DNA of 64,000 bases from Morinoia aosen (GCA_030386875.1 CM059572.1:34283732-34347731), one strand, 5' to 3'; positions 23,990 through 37,628 are shown, counted from the stretch's first letter. The notes: generated from the sequence alone by a model not told the origin. Translations and numbers: made by a program.

Positions 23990-24224
23990 CACCAATGTTG
24001 ATGATGGAGGACAATGTTGCACCAATGTTGATGATGGAGGACAATGTTGCACCAATGTTGATGATGGAGGACAATGTTGCACCAATGTTGATGATGGAGG
24101 ACAATGTTGCACCAATGTTGATGATGGAGGACAATGTTGCACCAATGTTGATGATGGAGGACAATGTTGCACCAATGTTGATGATGGAGGACAATGTTGC
24201 ACCAATGTTGATGATGGAGGACAT
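23990..24224. repeat. 30-bp minisatellite, 8 copies
   Basis: Eight almost exact copies of CACCAATGTTGATGATGGAG plus GACAATGTTG; the last is cut short (GACATTGCGAC). Because the unit is a multiple of 3 and lacks stops in several frames, it yields long open frames on both strands (for example a repeated MLMMEDNVAP on +). I regard these as by-products of the repeat. Confidence 0.95.
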
Positions 24225-24461
24225 TGCGACTTGATTGGCATAAAAAAATCATTTTGATACCTCTCTTTGATAGATCTGTATTTACGGTTGAAGTACGGCG
24301 CGTTTTGAACTGTAAACCTATTTAAATAAGTTGAAATGAATTACATAATTGTCATTCTGTCTTTAGAATTTCGACGAGAGGCAACTGTGTAGAATAGGAA
24401 AAGGATTTAATATTATCTTCATTCGCTTCGCACTACAAATAAATTATTGTGAGTATAGTCT

Positions 24462-24563
24462 ACATATATATATATATATATATTTATACATATATATATT
24501 TTGGAAACAGTCTTTCTTTCAAGCATATTAAATAAAAACGGCGTACTTTTTATGAAATATATT

Positions 24564-24624
<61 letters not shown>

Positions 24625-24660
24625 TGACTATATATATATATATATATATATAGAGTGACT
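24462..24660. repeat. (TA)n microsatellite cluster
   Basis: Two TA runs (24462-24498 and about 24567-24651), the second containing a repeated AGAGTGACTATATA segment. Confidence 0.95.
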
Positions 24661-27600
24661 GGTGAGTAAAACGGCGAAATGTATTGCAAACTGGAGCGCA
24701 ACGAGGTAATAGGTCAACATTATGGGAATATTGCACAACTATAAGCAAACCAGCAACGAATAAATTACACATAGAATAATATTCAAAATTTTAACTCGGC
24801 AGTTAAACAATTCGAAACTGTAGTGTATTTCAGAGTACTAACGCATGTATAGATCTACATTATAGAATAACCCCACAACTCTAGTGTTAATATAAGACAT
24901 GTACTGGGCCAGAGCATCATAAGCATAGCACACAGTCTACCAACGTACACTGATTGCGAACAAGTAGCCAGAAAACAATAAAAAAATATCAGCGTCACAC
25001 GTCAGATGTACGAGTTTCTTACATGCGAGCCTGAATATTATCAATGTGTTTTGTTTCGAATATTTCGTTTTAAAAGTACAGACGTAAATAAAAGTTTACT
25101 GTCATTTTTGGACACTATACGCGGGCATTTGAATGTGGGACTTCATTCTTGCATTCACTCAATGACGGTACATTTCAAAGGCACCAGCATTGAATAGACG
25201 TACATTCTTGATTACTTAGGAATTTATACGTTAGCTCGGTCATACTTTACTTATACTATATAGCTTTTGTTTACTAAACGCCTCAGTTCTTTACACACGT
25301 CATCAAAACACTTAGAAAGGATTAACATAATCATCTACGACTTTGTTTTCTCCAAGGTGAAATGGGTAAAGTGTAACACTTTACTTTACAAAAAAAGGGT
25401 TTCTATTTCAGTAAATCCCGATGGGGTGAGGCTTATATCTATGGTGGTTGTATTACACCGAGAAAACACGTAGGAGTAATTCTTGTGAGCGAAGCTTTGC
25501 TACTCAATGAGCTGGCAATATCACTCCTTCTGAGCTTAGGAGTTATAATTATATTGTGATTGCCAATTCGATTATAAAGTGAAGCGATCAATGCCAGAGA
25601 TTGCCAGCAAATGTGAATATTAAAATATTCTAAAATTAGCAGTTTGCATTCATTAAATGAACTTCTGCTCTCTGAAAAAAACAGTCCAGGCCCGAGTCTT
25701 ACAATACCATCTTATGCGAACATTAATTTCGGACAAAAATTAGGCCAAGTTATTCAGAATTAGAATAAAGAATTGCTTTAGTTCGCAAGCTTGGAAAAAT
25801 TTTCGGGCTAATAAAACCCGAACATTTGCAGTGTCGAAATTTTGAGGAAAGCGCATCAGTTGCATAAGTGCCGAACGCAGCGTGCGATGCTTCTAGCTGA
25901 AAACGCATCGTCTACTGAAGTTTCGAGTGCTAAAATATGCTAATTTTTAGCTAAAATTTACCTACTCACAAGCCATCTCCATGCTCAATTTTTATTTTGG
26001 CAGATTGCGGTTTCCTACTCTTTCACCGCAGTGGGTACCGAAGCTACTAACCGCGCACGGTCAGCACTACACCTTCCATTACCATTAGTTATTTCAGAAT
26101 TGATGAGTTACCTAGTGTCTTGAGTGAAGAAAAAAAGTTTTACCTTAAAATCGGCATTTCTGTTTGATTATGCCCGCTCGTCAAAAGTTAAATTTAGCTC
26201 ACTTTTTCGTATTACATCTGCGCATCGTCCAATGGAAAATACCAATCATTTATTCTTTTAGTATGATCGTCATTTCATACCAAAATGGTCTCCGAAAATT
26301 TTTTCCAACACATTTCATTAATAGGGTCACTATTTCATTCAAGTGTACTATCCCCCTCTTACCTCCCTCTATATACTGGTATGTATCAAGTCTACAGAAT
26401 TGTACTTGTTCTAGTAATCCGTCAGCACTTTTTTATTTAATGATCTAAATTTTTTTATGATGGTTTGCATATCAATGAAGAACTTTAATATTACTCGTAA
26501 GAAATCTTTGACATCCAATGTGTTGTAACATATTTCAGACAAAATTTTTTTGCACACTTGTGTTTTTACTTGATTGTTCATATACTGCTGTTATTTAGAC
26601 TTAGTTGAATGAACGATTAACTTCGACGTTGATTTTCATAATTAACTGCTTATGAAAACTAAAAAATGTATGCGTAGTTGACTAGTTGTGATAAAATAAT
26701 ACATGTGCAGAGATGGACAGATAAAGAATATGGTTAAGGTAACTTACCTTCCTAAATTGCAAGGATACGCTGTCAAATTTAAATTTGACTTGAAAATCTT
26801 TCAAAGGGAGGAGCTATAGCATTTTGTTCAAATTTATAATGAATTGATTTTACTTCTTTAGGACTTCAGCTCGGTTCAGGTTAATCAATATAAGTAGGCT
26901 AGTCGAGCGATATATTTTTAACCAAAAAATTAGATTTAACATGTATCTATAATCCTGTTCATCGAGAGCAATGTTCAGTATAGTTTTTAATTGTGAAAGT
27001 GGATTTTAATGAGACGAAGGTTTTGCTGTTCCCGTAAAAACGTTTAATTAACCAAACCATCATGGTCGGGAGAGGAGCATTCCTGTACCTACCATTATCC
27101 TTTTTGTTGGCCAAAACTGCTCTCGCAATAGCCGCCGAGCTACACTGACAATTATGCAAACGTTGATAAGGAAATATGCTATACGAGTATTTTAACAAAC
27201 ACTGAACACATGTATAACTAAAAATTAGTATAATTTTGTTTGAAATATGTTGATCCCAAACTAGAAAAAATGTTCGGCGTTTCTGCTAATAATTGTTGCG
27301 CACGGACAGTAGTCTCCTCTCGTTAAGAAATAGAAGAAAAAGTTTCCTTCTTACACTAAAATGTAAGACCAGCTACCTAATTTTTCGATGTTAGATTTGT
27401 TTATTTAACCCTTCATCTAAAATGAACTTTGCCGAAGTTAGACATTTTTTAAAACAAAGTGTGTAAATTATAATCTTTACGATAAAGAGGTAGTTAGAAA
27501 TTAATAGCTTAGATGCTAAATACTATTAAACTATAAAATATCGATGTTCTTACGAGGTACATTTTACTCAGATATGCCAATTTGAATTTCCCCACAATAA

Positions 27601-30506
27601 TAATATTGAGAAAGAAAAATTTAACCTACAGTGTAATGAATGCTTCATGGATTGGAAAATACACAATCCACCAGCCAGTAGAAACAACGAGCATCGGGAA
27701 AAGTAAATCTGTTTTTTTGTAAGTTGAAGCACCAAGTAAAACTCACATGCTTAATCCACCATCGTGATCTCCTCAGGTAGTCATAAGGCTCCAATGGTGA
27801 GCAATACTGAAGTCGTATGAACTAATTCCATGGCCGCAACTTGTGTTTTCTTCTCGTTTGAAGCTCGAATTCAGCAATCAAAAGTTTGGGATGGGAAACC
27901 GTGTTGTTTGTCACTTGTTATCCTTAGGAATCAAGTTCACGTTGTGCGTTTCGCGTGTCGAATGCGTTTTGAATAATTGCGTGTCTTTCTTCGTAGACGT
28001 TAAACGCGTGAATACAGAAAACTATATTGTGTACAACAGTTTGAGATTCATAAAACTTGTAATTCAAAACAATGATTGAAACGGAGAACTACATAAGCCG
28101 AGTCACGAACTACTAAATTCTTTTGATACGTATGCAAAAACAAATCGAAAGTTCCCACAAACCTTTCAAGCATTCATGGTAAATAATAGGTACCTGACTA
28201 CTTTTATAACCTGTAAGAATTTTAAAATACCCTGAATCAAAATCAATTATTCCCAATCTAGGCGAAGAGAGTGACCTAAGATTCTTTCTCTGTAATCATG
28301 AGGAATGAAATTCAAGAGACATGTTTTTTGCAATGTTTCTGTAAGCCTTCTATCACAAATTGTCCCAATTTAGAGAAATTGAGCAAAATGGAAGGCAATA
28401 CCTCACTAACTTATTGATTATTTCACAAAATAATATCAATTTAATTTATTTAGAAATTTCATCGCACAGATTAAGATGTCCTCCTCCTATACGTGTACAA
28501 CGACCCTTAAGTATTTTTTCTGAATTATACAAATCATTTGATACGCTATGGAAGTTTTTAATTTTGTTCGATTTTTTCTTCAACTTCATTACACTTCATA
28601 CATACCCATGATAAGGAGTGCTACAACTAGCTTTTATGCTTGTATTTCTATTCCCAATACTATTTTACATGCAAACTAAGCCTAATTTAAAATCAAAATA
28701 CTTAGTACTGCACGTCCAAGTACCTCATAAATATGAACTTCTATGAGGGGTTATAAGTAATGTTAACCTTCTCTTTGATTAGAAGTTGATCCATGGAAGC
28801 CGTGCATACGAAGTTCAGGACCCCGATAGCTGGTAGTCGAGTGAGCAGGAACAATGGACACAATAAAGGCTCCAGAGCAACTGCAGCTCCTCAGCTGTGG
28901 GTCAATTACGTTCAGCCCAGTCTTCAGCCCTAATCTTTATTAGCATATCTTTATGGAAAGGTATGCTAATAAACGAAATACAGAGTCAAGATTAAAGAGA
29001 CATTCCTGTCTGAAAACTAGCTTAGGAAGTACATGTAAAAAAGAAAAGAGTAAAAATCTAGCGCGATTTCGTGAGTTCACACATTCAGTTCATGAGCGAA
29101 TAATATTGGAGTTCAATATCACAACATTGGTGCGTACAAATCGCTGAAGGCGTTGTTGCAAAGTTCGCACACAGCAGGTAATAAGTTTTAAAAATTTCGG
29201 CGACAATGATATATCTTCTAATCAGCTAATATGGTTTACAGGTACTAATAATCTCCCTGGTAAAAATTACACACAAAGAAGGTGGGAAAGTGAACAAGGT
29301 GGAAATCAAAATTCCATTATAACATTGGTAGGTATAAATTACTGATGGTGTTGTTGCAAAGTTCACATACAGCGGTCATAAATGTTCACATATATCTGTC
29401 ATACAATTGTCAAAATTTGAGGGGAAACTGATATATTTATCTCTTAAATGTTGGAACTGTTCCAAGACATGAAGTTATACAGTTTGAAGTTTTAGTGTCA
29501 AGTTTTACTTTCTCGATCGTGCTGTTTTAAGGCAGAGTTTGGGAACACAACCGTCTTAATTCCATGCTTAATAGGGGTGCCTTCTAAAACTCTCCAGCTC
29601 TGTTGTGGCTGGAGGGGTTTGAGCTAACTTTCTATTTCACGGCTACGCATGCATCTCAAGATCTCGTGAACAAAACCCGTACACTCGCTGGGATTGCAGT
29701 TGACGACTGTTCAGTTTACTCTCGTTGATCACGTTTTGAACACACGTCTTTTTCACAATTTCAAGAGTGTGCGGTTATGTAGAATGCTCGTTTCGTATGC
29801 TTCGAAACTGGTTTAATGTTTTTCCATTCTCGTCCAAGGCCCTTCTTCAAAGTTTTATTAAACGCCTCTCAGTACCTAACTTTGTGCTTGTTTTGGGTTA
29901 AGCTTTAGTAATTATTCGGTTGTGAGCGACTATGATGCTCGAATATCCTATTTCTAGAGTTTTTTACATGGGAATTGCTTTTCTTGTCGATATTACTGGA
30001 GGTATATAGTCGATGCCTCGATAATTTTTACGTAATCTTTTACTGGCAATCTGAGAGTACCTGAGTAGTGACTTCTAAGGCATGAACTATCGCTATATTC
30101 ACTGTGCCTGTAGTAAGGTAACTAACTGCCTGCATTAACGTTTGTATTCTTGTTACCTTCCTAGCTATACACAGTTTTTTATGCATAAGAGTTTGATTTA
30201 ATTCAAAGCGTTTGTAATAATTAGTGGTTCGTTTTCAGGCGACGCTTGTAATATGAACACCATTGTACTTCACCTGAGCTATTGAATCTTTTAATGCTAT
30301 TTTCCAGCTCAAATACGGCCTAATTTTTTGGTCAATTTTACTCGTTCACACTTCACCGTTGGAATAGGTTACCTGGCCTTTAACATCCTCTAATTTGTTT
30401 TCCCATGTTTTTCGATATTTCCAGTATCGAATTCCTCAACATATTGCTCGAAGAAGCCACGCGAAGAAATCCCGGATTTACGCACTGAAGAACCTCTTGC
30501 TCGAAC
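24661..30506. other. Mostly unassigned upstream sequence
   Basis: AT-rich. The one GC-richer open frame is on the + strand from ATG 28792 (MEAVHTKFRTPIAGSR..., 47 codons, stop in GCCCTAA at about 28932). It contains a possible donor (CGA|GTGAGC) and might be an upstream exon of the 30.5-kb gene, but the reverse strand is also open there. A direct duplication lies at 29112-29445. Confidence 0.35.
29112..29445. repeat. Diverged tandem duplication
   Basis: Two segments about 200 bases apart share ACAACATTGGTnnGTACAAAT-like and GTTGTTGCAAAGTTC motifs, then AAAATTT..G...A.TGATATAT. Confidence 0.7.
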
Positions 30507-33500
30507 ATGTTCGTCGACATGCGCTTCGACGACGATGAACTTATTGGAAACGTAACGGAATCGTGTTTGTGGACCGATGTAGATGTTGAGGCTCACTACT
30601 TCACAATGAGCAGGTGAGGATCTAATGCAAGCTATCGCTAACTTGCGGGAAAATGGTTTCTAGATTTCCCTATTGTTTAATGTCTATCTTTCTTATCTCA
30701 TGCCTGCACTTTTACTGAATATATTCGAAATATTCATTTTGATCTGGAACTAGTGATGTCAATTTTGGTTTTGTAGCAATTTACACATTGCATTGGTGCT
30801 TGGCCTGAACATGGCATTGGAATAGTGTCAAGCTACGACTAAATAATCAGTTTCATGTATTTTACGATGTCACTGTTGTAATACTATTGCCTACATTACT
30901 TCACTTTCGAACAGACTAGATAAGGTGGATAACGACGTGTGCTTCGACTTCATGAGTGCCGTTACGTACCACATATGCTCACCGGGGGCCTTCGCACAAA
31001 TTTTTCCTACGCTGCTGCAGTATGGTGAGTTTTTGTATCGGTGTTCGAGCTGTATTGCCACCTGTTGTTCATAATGTTGAATGCAGGAAATGTTCGTTGA
31101 ATGGTTAAGTGCGAGGAGGTATTCTATGAGGCTTCATTTTTTTCGGTTCTTAGCTACCTTTGGTAAAGTGTAGCAGGTCGGGGTTCGTCACTATCTAGTT
31201 GCTTCATGATGTCTCGCGAATGTTGGAACATCGGAAGTAGTCAAGTAAATCATATATGTATTAGACATATGTATCTATGTATGTATATATGTGTTTACAT
31301 GGAGCTGGGTTATGTAGAACAAAGGTCATGAAACTAACTCGTTGAATATGAAGAATTTGGCTCAAGGGCGTAATGTTCGTTGAAGTCCTGGCATTAAAAT
31401 ATTGTTCTTGGTAATTTATGGGACTAACTGAAAGTAGACAGAGGGCCTTATCGCTGCTAGTTCTTAGTTCATCGATGTGGCATTGTTTGATATTATGGTG
31501 CAGAACTCGCTTGGGTAGTGAACGAAGCTTTGTACAGGCTCATGTGAAGGAAGACATACGTCAGTGGAGGAAATTTCCGTTAAGGATAGTGTGGGAGATT
31601 ATTGACTTGGTCGGGATTAACAGATGTTTTAGCAATACGGTTTGTGTACTGAACAGTTTCAACGCGTAATTTTTGATGACCTCAACGCTTTCCTTAACGC
31701 GTATAGACCGTGATGTATTAGTTACGTATTTAATTTCTCGTTCCTCAGGGTTGACGTGTTCACCAGTTGCTGTGGCGGCGTTTATGTTACGTGCCATAAA
31801 CGAGTCGCGCTTGTCGGAACGCGAGCTATTCCCAGCGCTACAGCAGTTTTCCAGCAACTGCTGCTGCTCCGATAATGGGACATGTTGGTTCAGGTAGGTC
31901 TCGTGTGATTCGTCTTGCTCGTACAAATCTACCCGTTTCTTTGTATAATTTTCCAAGAGAAGTTAACTTCTTTGTCCATTCACTCGATATTCACCGGAGG
32001 TGAAATTGGCTCGTTTCTTGCTCAAGTTTCCGAGGCTCCTCTGTGCAATCAGTCTTTGGGCAGCCAGTTCGGCTGGCTTGAATTTTCTCTTATAAAAGAA
32101 AGTTCAGCCTATCGCTGAGGTCGCGCAGTTTTTTATATTGAATATCAATGGAAAATAGTTTCATTCTTGATCATTTTTTCACGTTCTCCCAGTTAACTAT
32201 TTCAGTGGACTAAGTAAAATTCAGTCGTGCTTTCTTGCTGTCATGTCAAAACATGACAATTCCTTTTCAAATGTTATTAAATTGCCTAACGTCGTTCTAC
32301 TATATTTTCCTCAGACGACACTTCTTGCGACTGTGTTGCGTAAGGCTGGATATGATGTTCCATAAGACCAACAACAAAGTATTAATAACGCTTCTACGCT
32401 TGGGAGTCGATATTAAGGAGGTCTTCCATCCATCGGTGAGTAAAGCAAAACTAGACACCGTCTCTTCTAGGGTTGCAGAAGTGTTGAAAACATTATACGG
32501 AATGGCAGTGAATACAGTTTTTTTGGTGGCATTCTCGGGTCTTTATTATGGTGTCGGCCGCTTCTTAAAATTTCCCGAATTTCTCTTGTCAGACATTTTC
32601 AACCAAGAAGCTCGAATTTGTTCTTGGCGAGATTTCTTACGCTGCCGCCGAAAGCGTAAATTTATAGTCTATTTGAGTGGATTCTTTACCGTAACCTCTG
32701 CCTATGTCCTTTTTTGTTAATTTAGGAATATTTCCATTCCACGATTTCCGCTACTTGAGAGGGTTAACGAGCTATTCGTGGCGTGACCTACTTGCGGTCT
32801 CTAACTGTTCAATCATGTACACTTCAACAAAATCAATAGCTTCAAGAAACTGCAAGTTAATTTCAGTGAAATTGAAATTAATGGAATCGAAAATTGAATT
32901 AGGGCTCAGCCCATAGGCCTTTAAGAGACTTCAATAGTATCTTTAAAGAAATAGCAGAAAATTTCTTAACCCTGCTACTATCGCTCTCAATGTCTTATCC
33001 ATAATTGATAGTCCTCGAAAATGTAACATAAGAAAAACTATCCTGCAATATTAACCATTTTAGCCCTCGACATCTTTTTGTATGAATTCATTGTCTTCTG
33101 TGAGACTAGGCGAACATGGAAGTTTTTCAACTGTTAGTCAACTTATGACGAAGCATTTTCAAAGAACTTCAAAGTTGCTCTAAACTTCCTTGATTTCTAA
33201 ACACGTTCTAAGCGTAAACTACGAAATTTACTGTTGTAGAGGAAACGTTCCAAGGTCAAAATCCAGTGTATTGACAGGTTTGTTCGGGAAATGGTCAATT
33301 CTATGCATATCAAGTAATTGGAATGGTAACGATCCGTTTAGGTTCAGAATTGAAATCTACATGGACGAAAATACAGTAACAATCCTCAATCATTTCAAGC
33401 CACGCCCTAAAGCGTGTTGGATGCTTCAGCCTCAATACTTTGAAGCACCGAGCACATTTGAACGACGGAAGTGGCTTTTGGCGATTTTGTGCACGTGTTA

Positions 33501-34468
33501 GTAGGCTTGGATACTTGTGCGAACGAAGAATGTGTCGGGAACTTGAGTCACAAAATTGAAGAATAAGAATCGTTTTAAAAGGGTGCGGATTGAGTTAGAA
33601 CTAAGCTAAACCGCAGTATGGATTCAGAAAACGAACGCGTGTATGTGCTGGATGCATTATGCCAAGAATGTTCGCTTTTCAACACTTCAAGGGAATTAAC
33701 TATATTAATCTGTCTTCTTGCCTACTTCCTCGGTTAATATGGTTGTGAATGGTGGAGCTTGGTCATAGGTAGCGACTGCTACGTAAGCAGTTAGGGTTTC
33801 AAACAGTTCGACAATTATCTGAATGTGAATACGGATCGCCCTTTCAGCATTGTTAATACTCGACGTACCCTTTCCATTTCGTTAAGTAGAGTTAGTGGCG
33901 CTTTCGTTTGTTCAAAGTTCGGTATCAACTTACTTTTTACCGTTGTGTTCACTCGGTAATTTTGGTTTAGTCGCTTCCATTTATCTGTGGGGCTCACTGA
34001 GTCAGACAATGTATATTTCCTAGCCAAAGTGCTTGCGGACACTTCCAGTTGGACCTTACTGATTTTCTCTGAAGATTTGGTTTGCATTATGCTGAACTAT
34101 TTTAGCATATTGAACAAACATCGTTGATTGTGTGTTGATTGTACGCAATAATGCGATGTAGACTTTTCGCGTAAGCCCTTCGCATTATATAAAATTTGAA
34201 TATTGGAAATCTTAGTTCAATGTTGATTTTCCCATATTTGTTCTTGATGTATAAATTTTATCTTCGTTCAGGTGAGCCCGCGTCTCTAATGGCTCTCAGC
34301 AGGCACACTGTTAGGTCATCCCTCGGCTTCTGCAGGGGTAGAGATAAACTGGAAGGTACAGGATTCTTGTTAACAAAAACTCTTCTCGAATATGTTAGCT
34401 TTGAATGCCACTTAACATCTGCTTATTACAATAGTCAGTTCGATGACCCAGTGTTAAATAGCTGGTGA
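30507..34468 (+). CDS. SOCS-box protein, probably ASB-like ubiquitin ligase receptor (5 exons)
   Basis: Exons 30507-30613, 30915-31024, 31749-31893, 32315-32439 and 34272-34468 join in frame to a 227-aa product ending in TGA. Junctions are AGCAG|GTGAGG, ACAG|ACT, TATG|GTGAGT, CTCAG|GGT, TTCAG|GTAGGT, CTCAG|ACG, and TTCAG|GTG. The fourth donor is either the stronger TCG|GTGAGT (32435) or GTGA|GTAAAG (32439); only the latter keeps frame with the last exon. The C-terminus fits a SOCS box: SLMALSRHTV matches the Elongin BC-box pattern (S/T-L-x3-C/S-x3-hydrophobic), and LLTKTLLEYVSFE resembles a Cul5 box with Thr in place of the usual Pro. Upstream, FAQIFPTLLQYGLT and NKVLITLLRLGVDI look like ankyrin second helices and turns, giving the ASB reading. 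Such proteins recruit substrates to Cul5 ligases. The ATG is preceded by an in-frame stop; earlier exons cannot be excluded. Confidence 0.65.
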
Positions 34469-35849
34469 GGCGTCTCCACATTGGGCGCCAATTATTTGTT
34501 ATTTAGGGGGGGCGAGTCCTGTTTCCACCCGATTGAAGATTAATTTAGGTTGGTCCTCCTGGGAGCCACCGTAGATAGTTATCCCAATGTTTTGGATTCT
34601 GAGGCCGTAATTTCAGAGGCTTTATTGTATCCCGGAGGATCTTCCTGATATTTTAAGGGACAAGTGAAAGTCAGGTTCTGCTGACTTAGTTTATTCAAGT
34701 TGGGGTTTTCTTACAGTATTTTTTAAGATGCGAATATTTTCCGGCAGTTCTTTTAGTTTCTCTCTAGTAGAGCTTTAAAGATGTGGAGCCGTTTTTTAGA
34801 GCGTCGAATTTTTGAGCCTTAAGCGAGGCTTCGAAAGTTCAGAGCCGAAATGAAATTCAAGCTATGAGCTAAAAGCTTCGAAGTTTTCGAGCCGATATGA
34901 AAATCAAGCCGTTGAAATTTTGAAATCCGAGACGGATATATATGGTTCACAAGTATCTGTGATACGCCAGTTCTATTATTTGCGAGAGAATTATTTTTCC
35001 TCCCGCGAAATTACAAGGCACTAGTCGACAATCTTGTTCCTGGCCTAACACCCAGCATTAGCCGACGTGAGTTTTGAATCGACATCATCGGTGTGATGTT
35101 TCGAAACCATTCACCACAAATAGTTGAAGTGTTGTTTAGTTGTATTTATTCCCCTAGAATCATTGCGCAACAAATGCTGAAATGTATGTTTTTCCCGATG
35201 AACATCGAATATTCCTATGGTCCTCGAATTCTGATCACGGGGAAGGAAGACAGTTGCGGAAGCCTTGTAAGAACAAGTGTGGCAACACCTACTTCATACG
35301 CTCATATTCAGAAACGCAGAAATTCAGAATGATTTTTATCAAATGTACACAATGTTTCTGAAGTAGTAAAGGGGAGCTGAAGCGAGCGCGCTTAACCGTG
35401 TTGGTTAGGTTCTCTGCGAATTTAATAGTATTAGGAAAATTTCTTGCCCTATGCAAACAGGGAGACATTAGGTTTCGATGGCTGGTGGGCTTGGTGGAGG
35501 AACCACTCCCAAATCACTAATGAAATGGTAGTTCGTGAAATTTACGTCATGCACCTGAAGCTCATGAAAATGTCGAAAAGTCCACTCGAGGTAGAACTGA
35601 AAATTCGTCGTCCAGCCGGCCACTGATGATGGCTTTCTCCGTCTATTCGATTATCTTTAAATAATTTGAACAGTTGATATCACGGTTGTGATAATTTTGC
35701 GAATCAAGCGGTGTTTCCGACGAAGGATCATGAAATATTTCAGGTCATTAGATTAAACCCGTACGATATATAAGTTGCAATCCTTCATCGCCGAAAATTC
35801 TTTGTGTCGTATTAAAATACGTGTCTAGGGAGTAACGGCTCTCCAACAC
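34469..35849. other. No gene recognised
   Basis: Downstream of the SOCS-box gene. No close AATAAA was seen. A locally repeated GAGCC..ATGAAA.TCAAGC segment occurs at 34840-34920. Confidence 0.4.
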
Positions 35850-36812
35850 TAATTTCATTAATTATTATTCCATGTTGCTTGTTGAGAATTGGATTATTTC
35901 TAGTAGTCTTTACTTTTCTTGTGCTAGTGCTTACTAGTCGTGAAGCTAATGATTTCTAGTGAAGTTATTCATTAGAATCGCGCGACGCGTTCTGACATCC
36001 TTCAGGCATCTTCAGGTTAAAATAATCATAGGGTTTGCAGCTATACGGATCGAATGTCATAGCAGTGCTGCTTTCAGAAGAGTGAGCAGTTTGGCTTGGG
36101 TTCAAACGAGAAAGGATGTTGTACAGTCACGATAGTAGTTGTTGGCAAATGGCGAGACAGTTGAGGAAGGTCTGTGAAATCGTGGCGTGCAGTTGTGGTC
36201 AAACCTATGTGTAGAGTTATAGGGTGTGCACAGTTCCAGTTTTTTCGTTATGGTTGAAAAGCGGGGTTTTGCTTTGGATGAGAATTGCTTCGAATATTTG
36301 TAGTCTGTTATGATCTTATTTTTTTGTAAATGATTTTTGTGTTTGTTGGACCTACACAAAAATCATTTACACAGAATCAGATCATAACAGACTACGAATA
36401 GTTGGACCATAACGAAAATACTGTAACTGTGCACACCCTAAAACTCCACGAATAGTTTCGACCACAACTGCACGCCACGATTTCACAGACCTTCCTCAAC
36501 CTTCTCGCCATTTGCCAACATCTATTATCGTGACTGTACAACATCCTTTCTCGTTTGAACCCAAGCCAAACTGTTCACTTCTTAAAAAGTAGCCACTGCT
36601 CTAGCAATCGATCCTTCTTGCCGCCAACCGAATGAGACGGAATGAGTAGTTTAACCTGAAGTTGTCCGAAGAAAGACAAAACGCGTCACGCGATTATAAT
36701 GAATGACTTTCGGAGAAATCTTTAGCTGCACGACTAGTAAGCAAAAGAACAGTAAAAGAAATCTAGTAAAAAAATAAACAAATTAATCAGAACAATGGAA
36801 TAACATTTAATG
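35850..36812. repeat. ~0.96-kb giant palindrome (foldback element)
   Basis: The arms read toward each other from AATTTCATTAA (left) and TTTAATGAAATT (right) to a centre near 36352, where GTAAATGATTTTTGTGT faces ACACAAAAATCATTTAC. Long matching blocks include GTCACGATAGTAGTTGTTGG / CCAACATCTATTATCGTGAC and CGAGAAAGGATGTTGTACAG / its complement. Arms are about 470 bases with moderate divergence. No clear target duplication and no ORF of note. Confidence 0.85.
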
Positions 36813-37091
36813 AAATTAGACCTACTACTAACATAAACAGGATAAATCTCGTTACGTAAGACGATCGTGAAGAAGTAAACGAAGGGCCGCAGTCATTGTA
36901 CGTGAAAGTATTCCATTTGACGGTTTCTCTAGACTCTGTCTCTAGAGGGTAACAGGACACCTGCCTTCGTTGGAGAACTGGCATTGATGATAAATCCTTT
37001 GTATGGCAATTGCTTTTTGAATTGCATTATATTTGAAACGTTGAATAATTTCGTTGTATTATTTGAGTCACACGAATGCTAGAGTGAAGTT

Positions 37092-37330
37092 CCCTTAGGG
37101 GGATGCTTCTCTTGTAAATAATGGAATCAACGTCACTCAGGGGGGAATATGTCAGGTCCCGAGCTGAAGGTTAGGTTGGCCTTTTTTATGATAATTGGTT
37201 TTTTATTTGTTACTGGTAATTCTTTCTTCGGTTCACTGCTGGCCTGTTTTTCAGCACATGCCACTTTCTTCTTCAACTTTTATCGTGTTTCATGAACTTC
37301 TTCTAGACTTTGTTTCTATGCCTTGTGCGA
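37092..37330 (+). repeat. ~300-bp dispersed repeat, copy 1
   Basis: Shares CCCGAGCTGAAGGTTAGGT, TTCACTGCTG.CCTGTTTTTCAGCAC and TTTCTATGCC blocks with copies at 38.4, 45.7, 53.2/53.9 and 55.8/56.9 kb. No ORF; origin unknown. Confidence 0.75.
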
Positions 37331-37412
37331 AGATTCTGCGTTTTCTTAACACCATATTAACACGTTCATCACATCTCTGTGGTTGTGAACTGTTGGTGAA
37401 GTTGTAACTAGC

Positions 37413-37628
37413 AAAATAGGGAAATGGACTTTAATATTCGAATACATTTTCATCATTCTTAAGAAATGTGACGAACAATTACCCGGTATATTGGCCTGGT
37501 GTGAGAAGTTATTTCTTAAAGAGGTCGCGAAAGGGATGAAATGTCATTCATTTATACTGCTACGTGAGTCAGCAATTTACCGACTGATACACATATGGCC
37601 TAATACGCGGGGAACGAATTGCATAATG
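37413..37628 (+). repeat. ~215-bp repeat, pair member with 60772-60985
   Basis: Shares TTCTTAAGAAATGTG, AAGTTATTTCTTAAA.AGGTCGCGAAA and ACACATATGGCC.AATACGCG with the later copy in the same orientation. Confidence 0.8.

Noticed and set aside
23825-24252. Overlapping repeat-protein genes on the minus strand
   Set aside because: Three frames are open only because the 30-bp unit lacks stops. No splice, signal or composition support.
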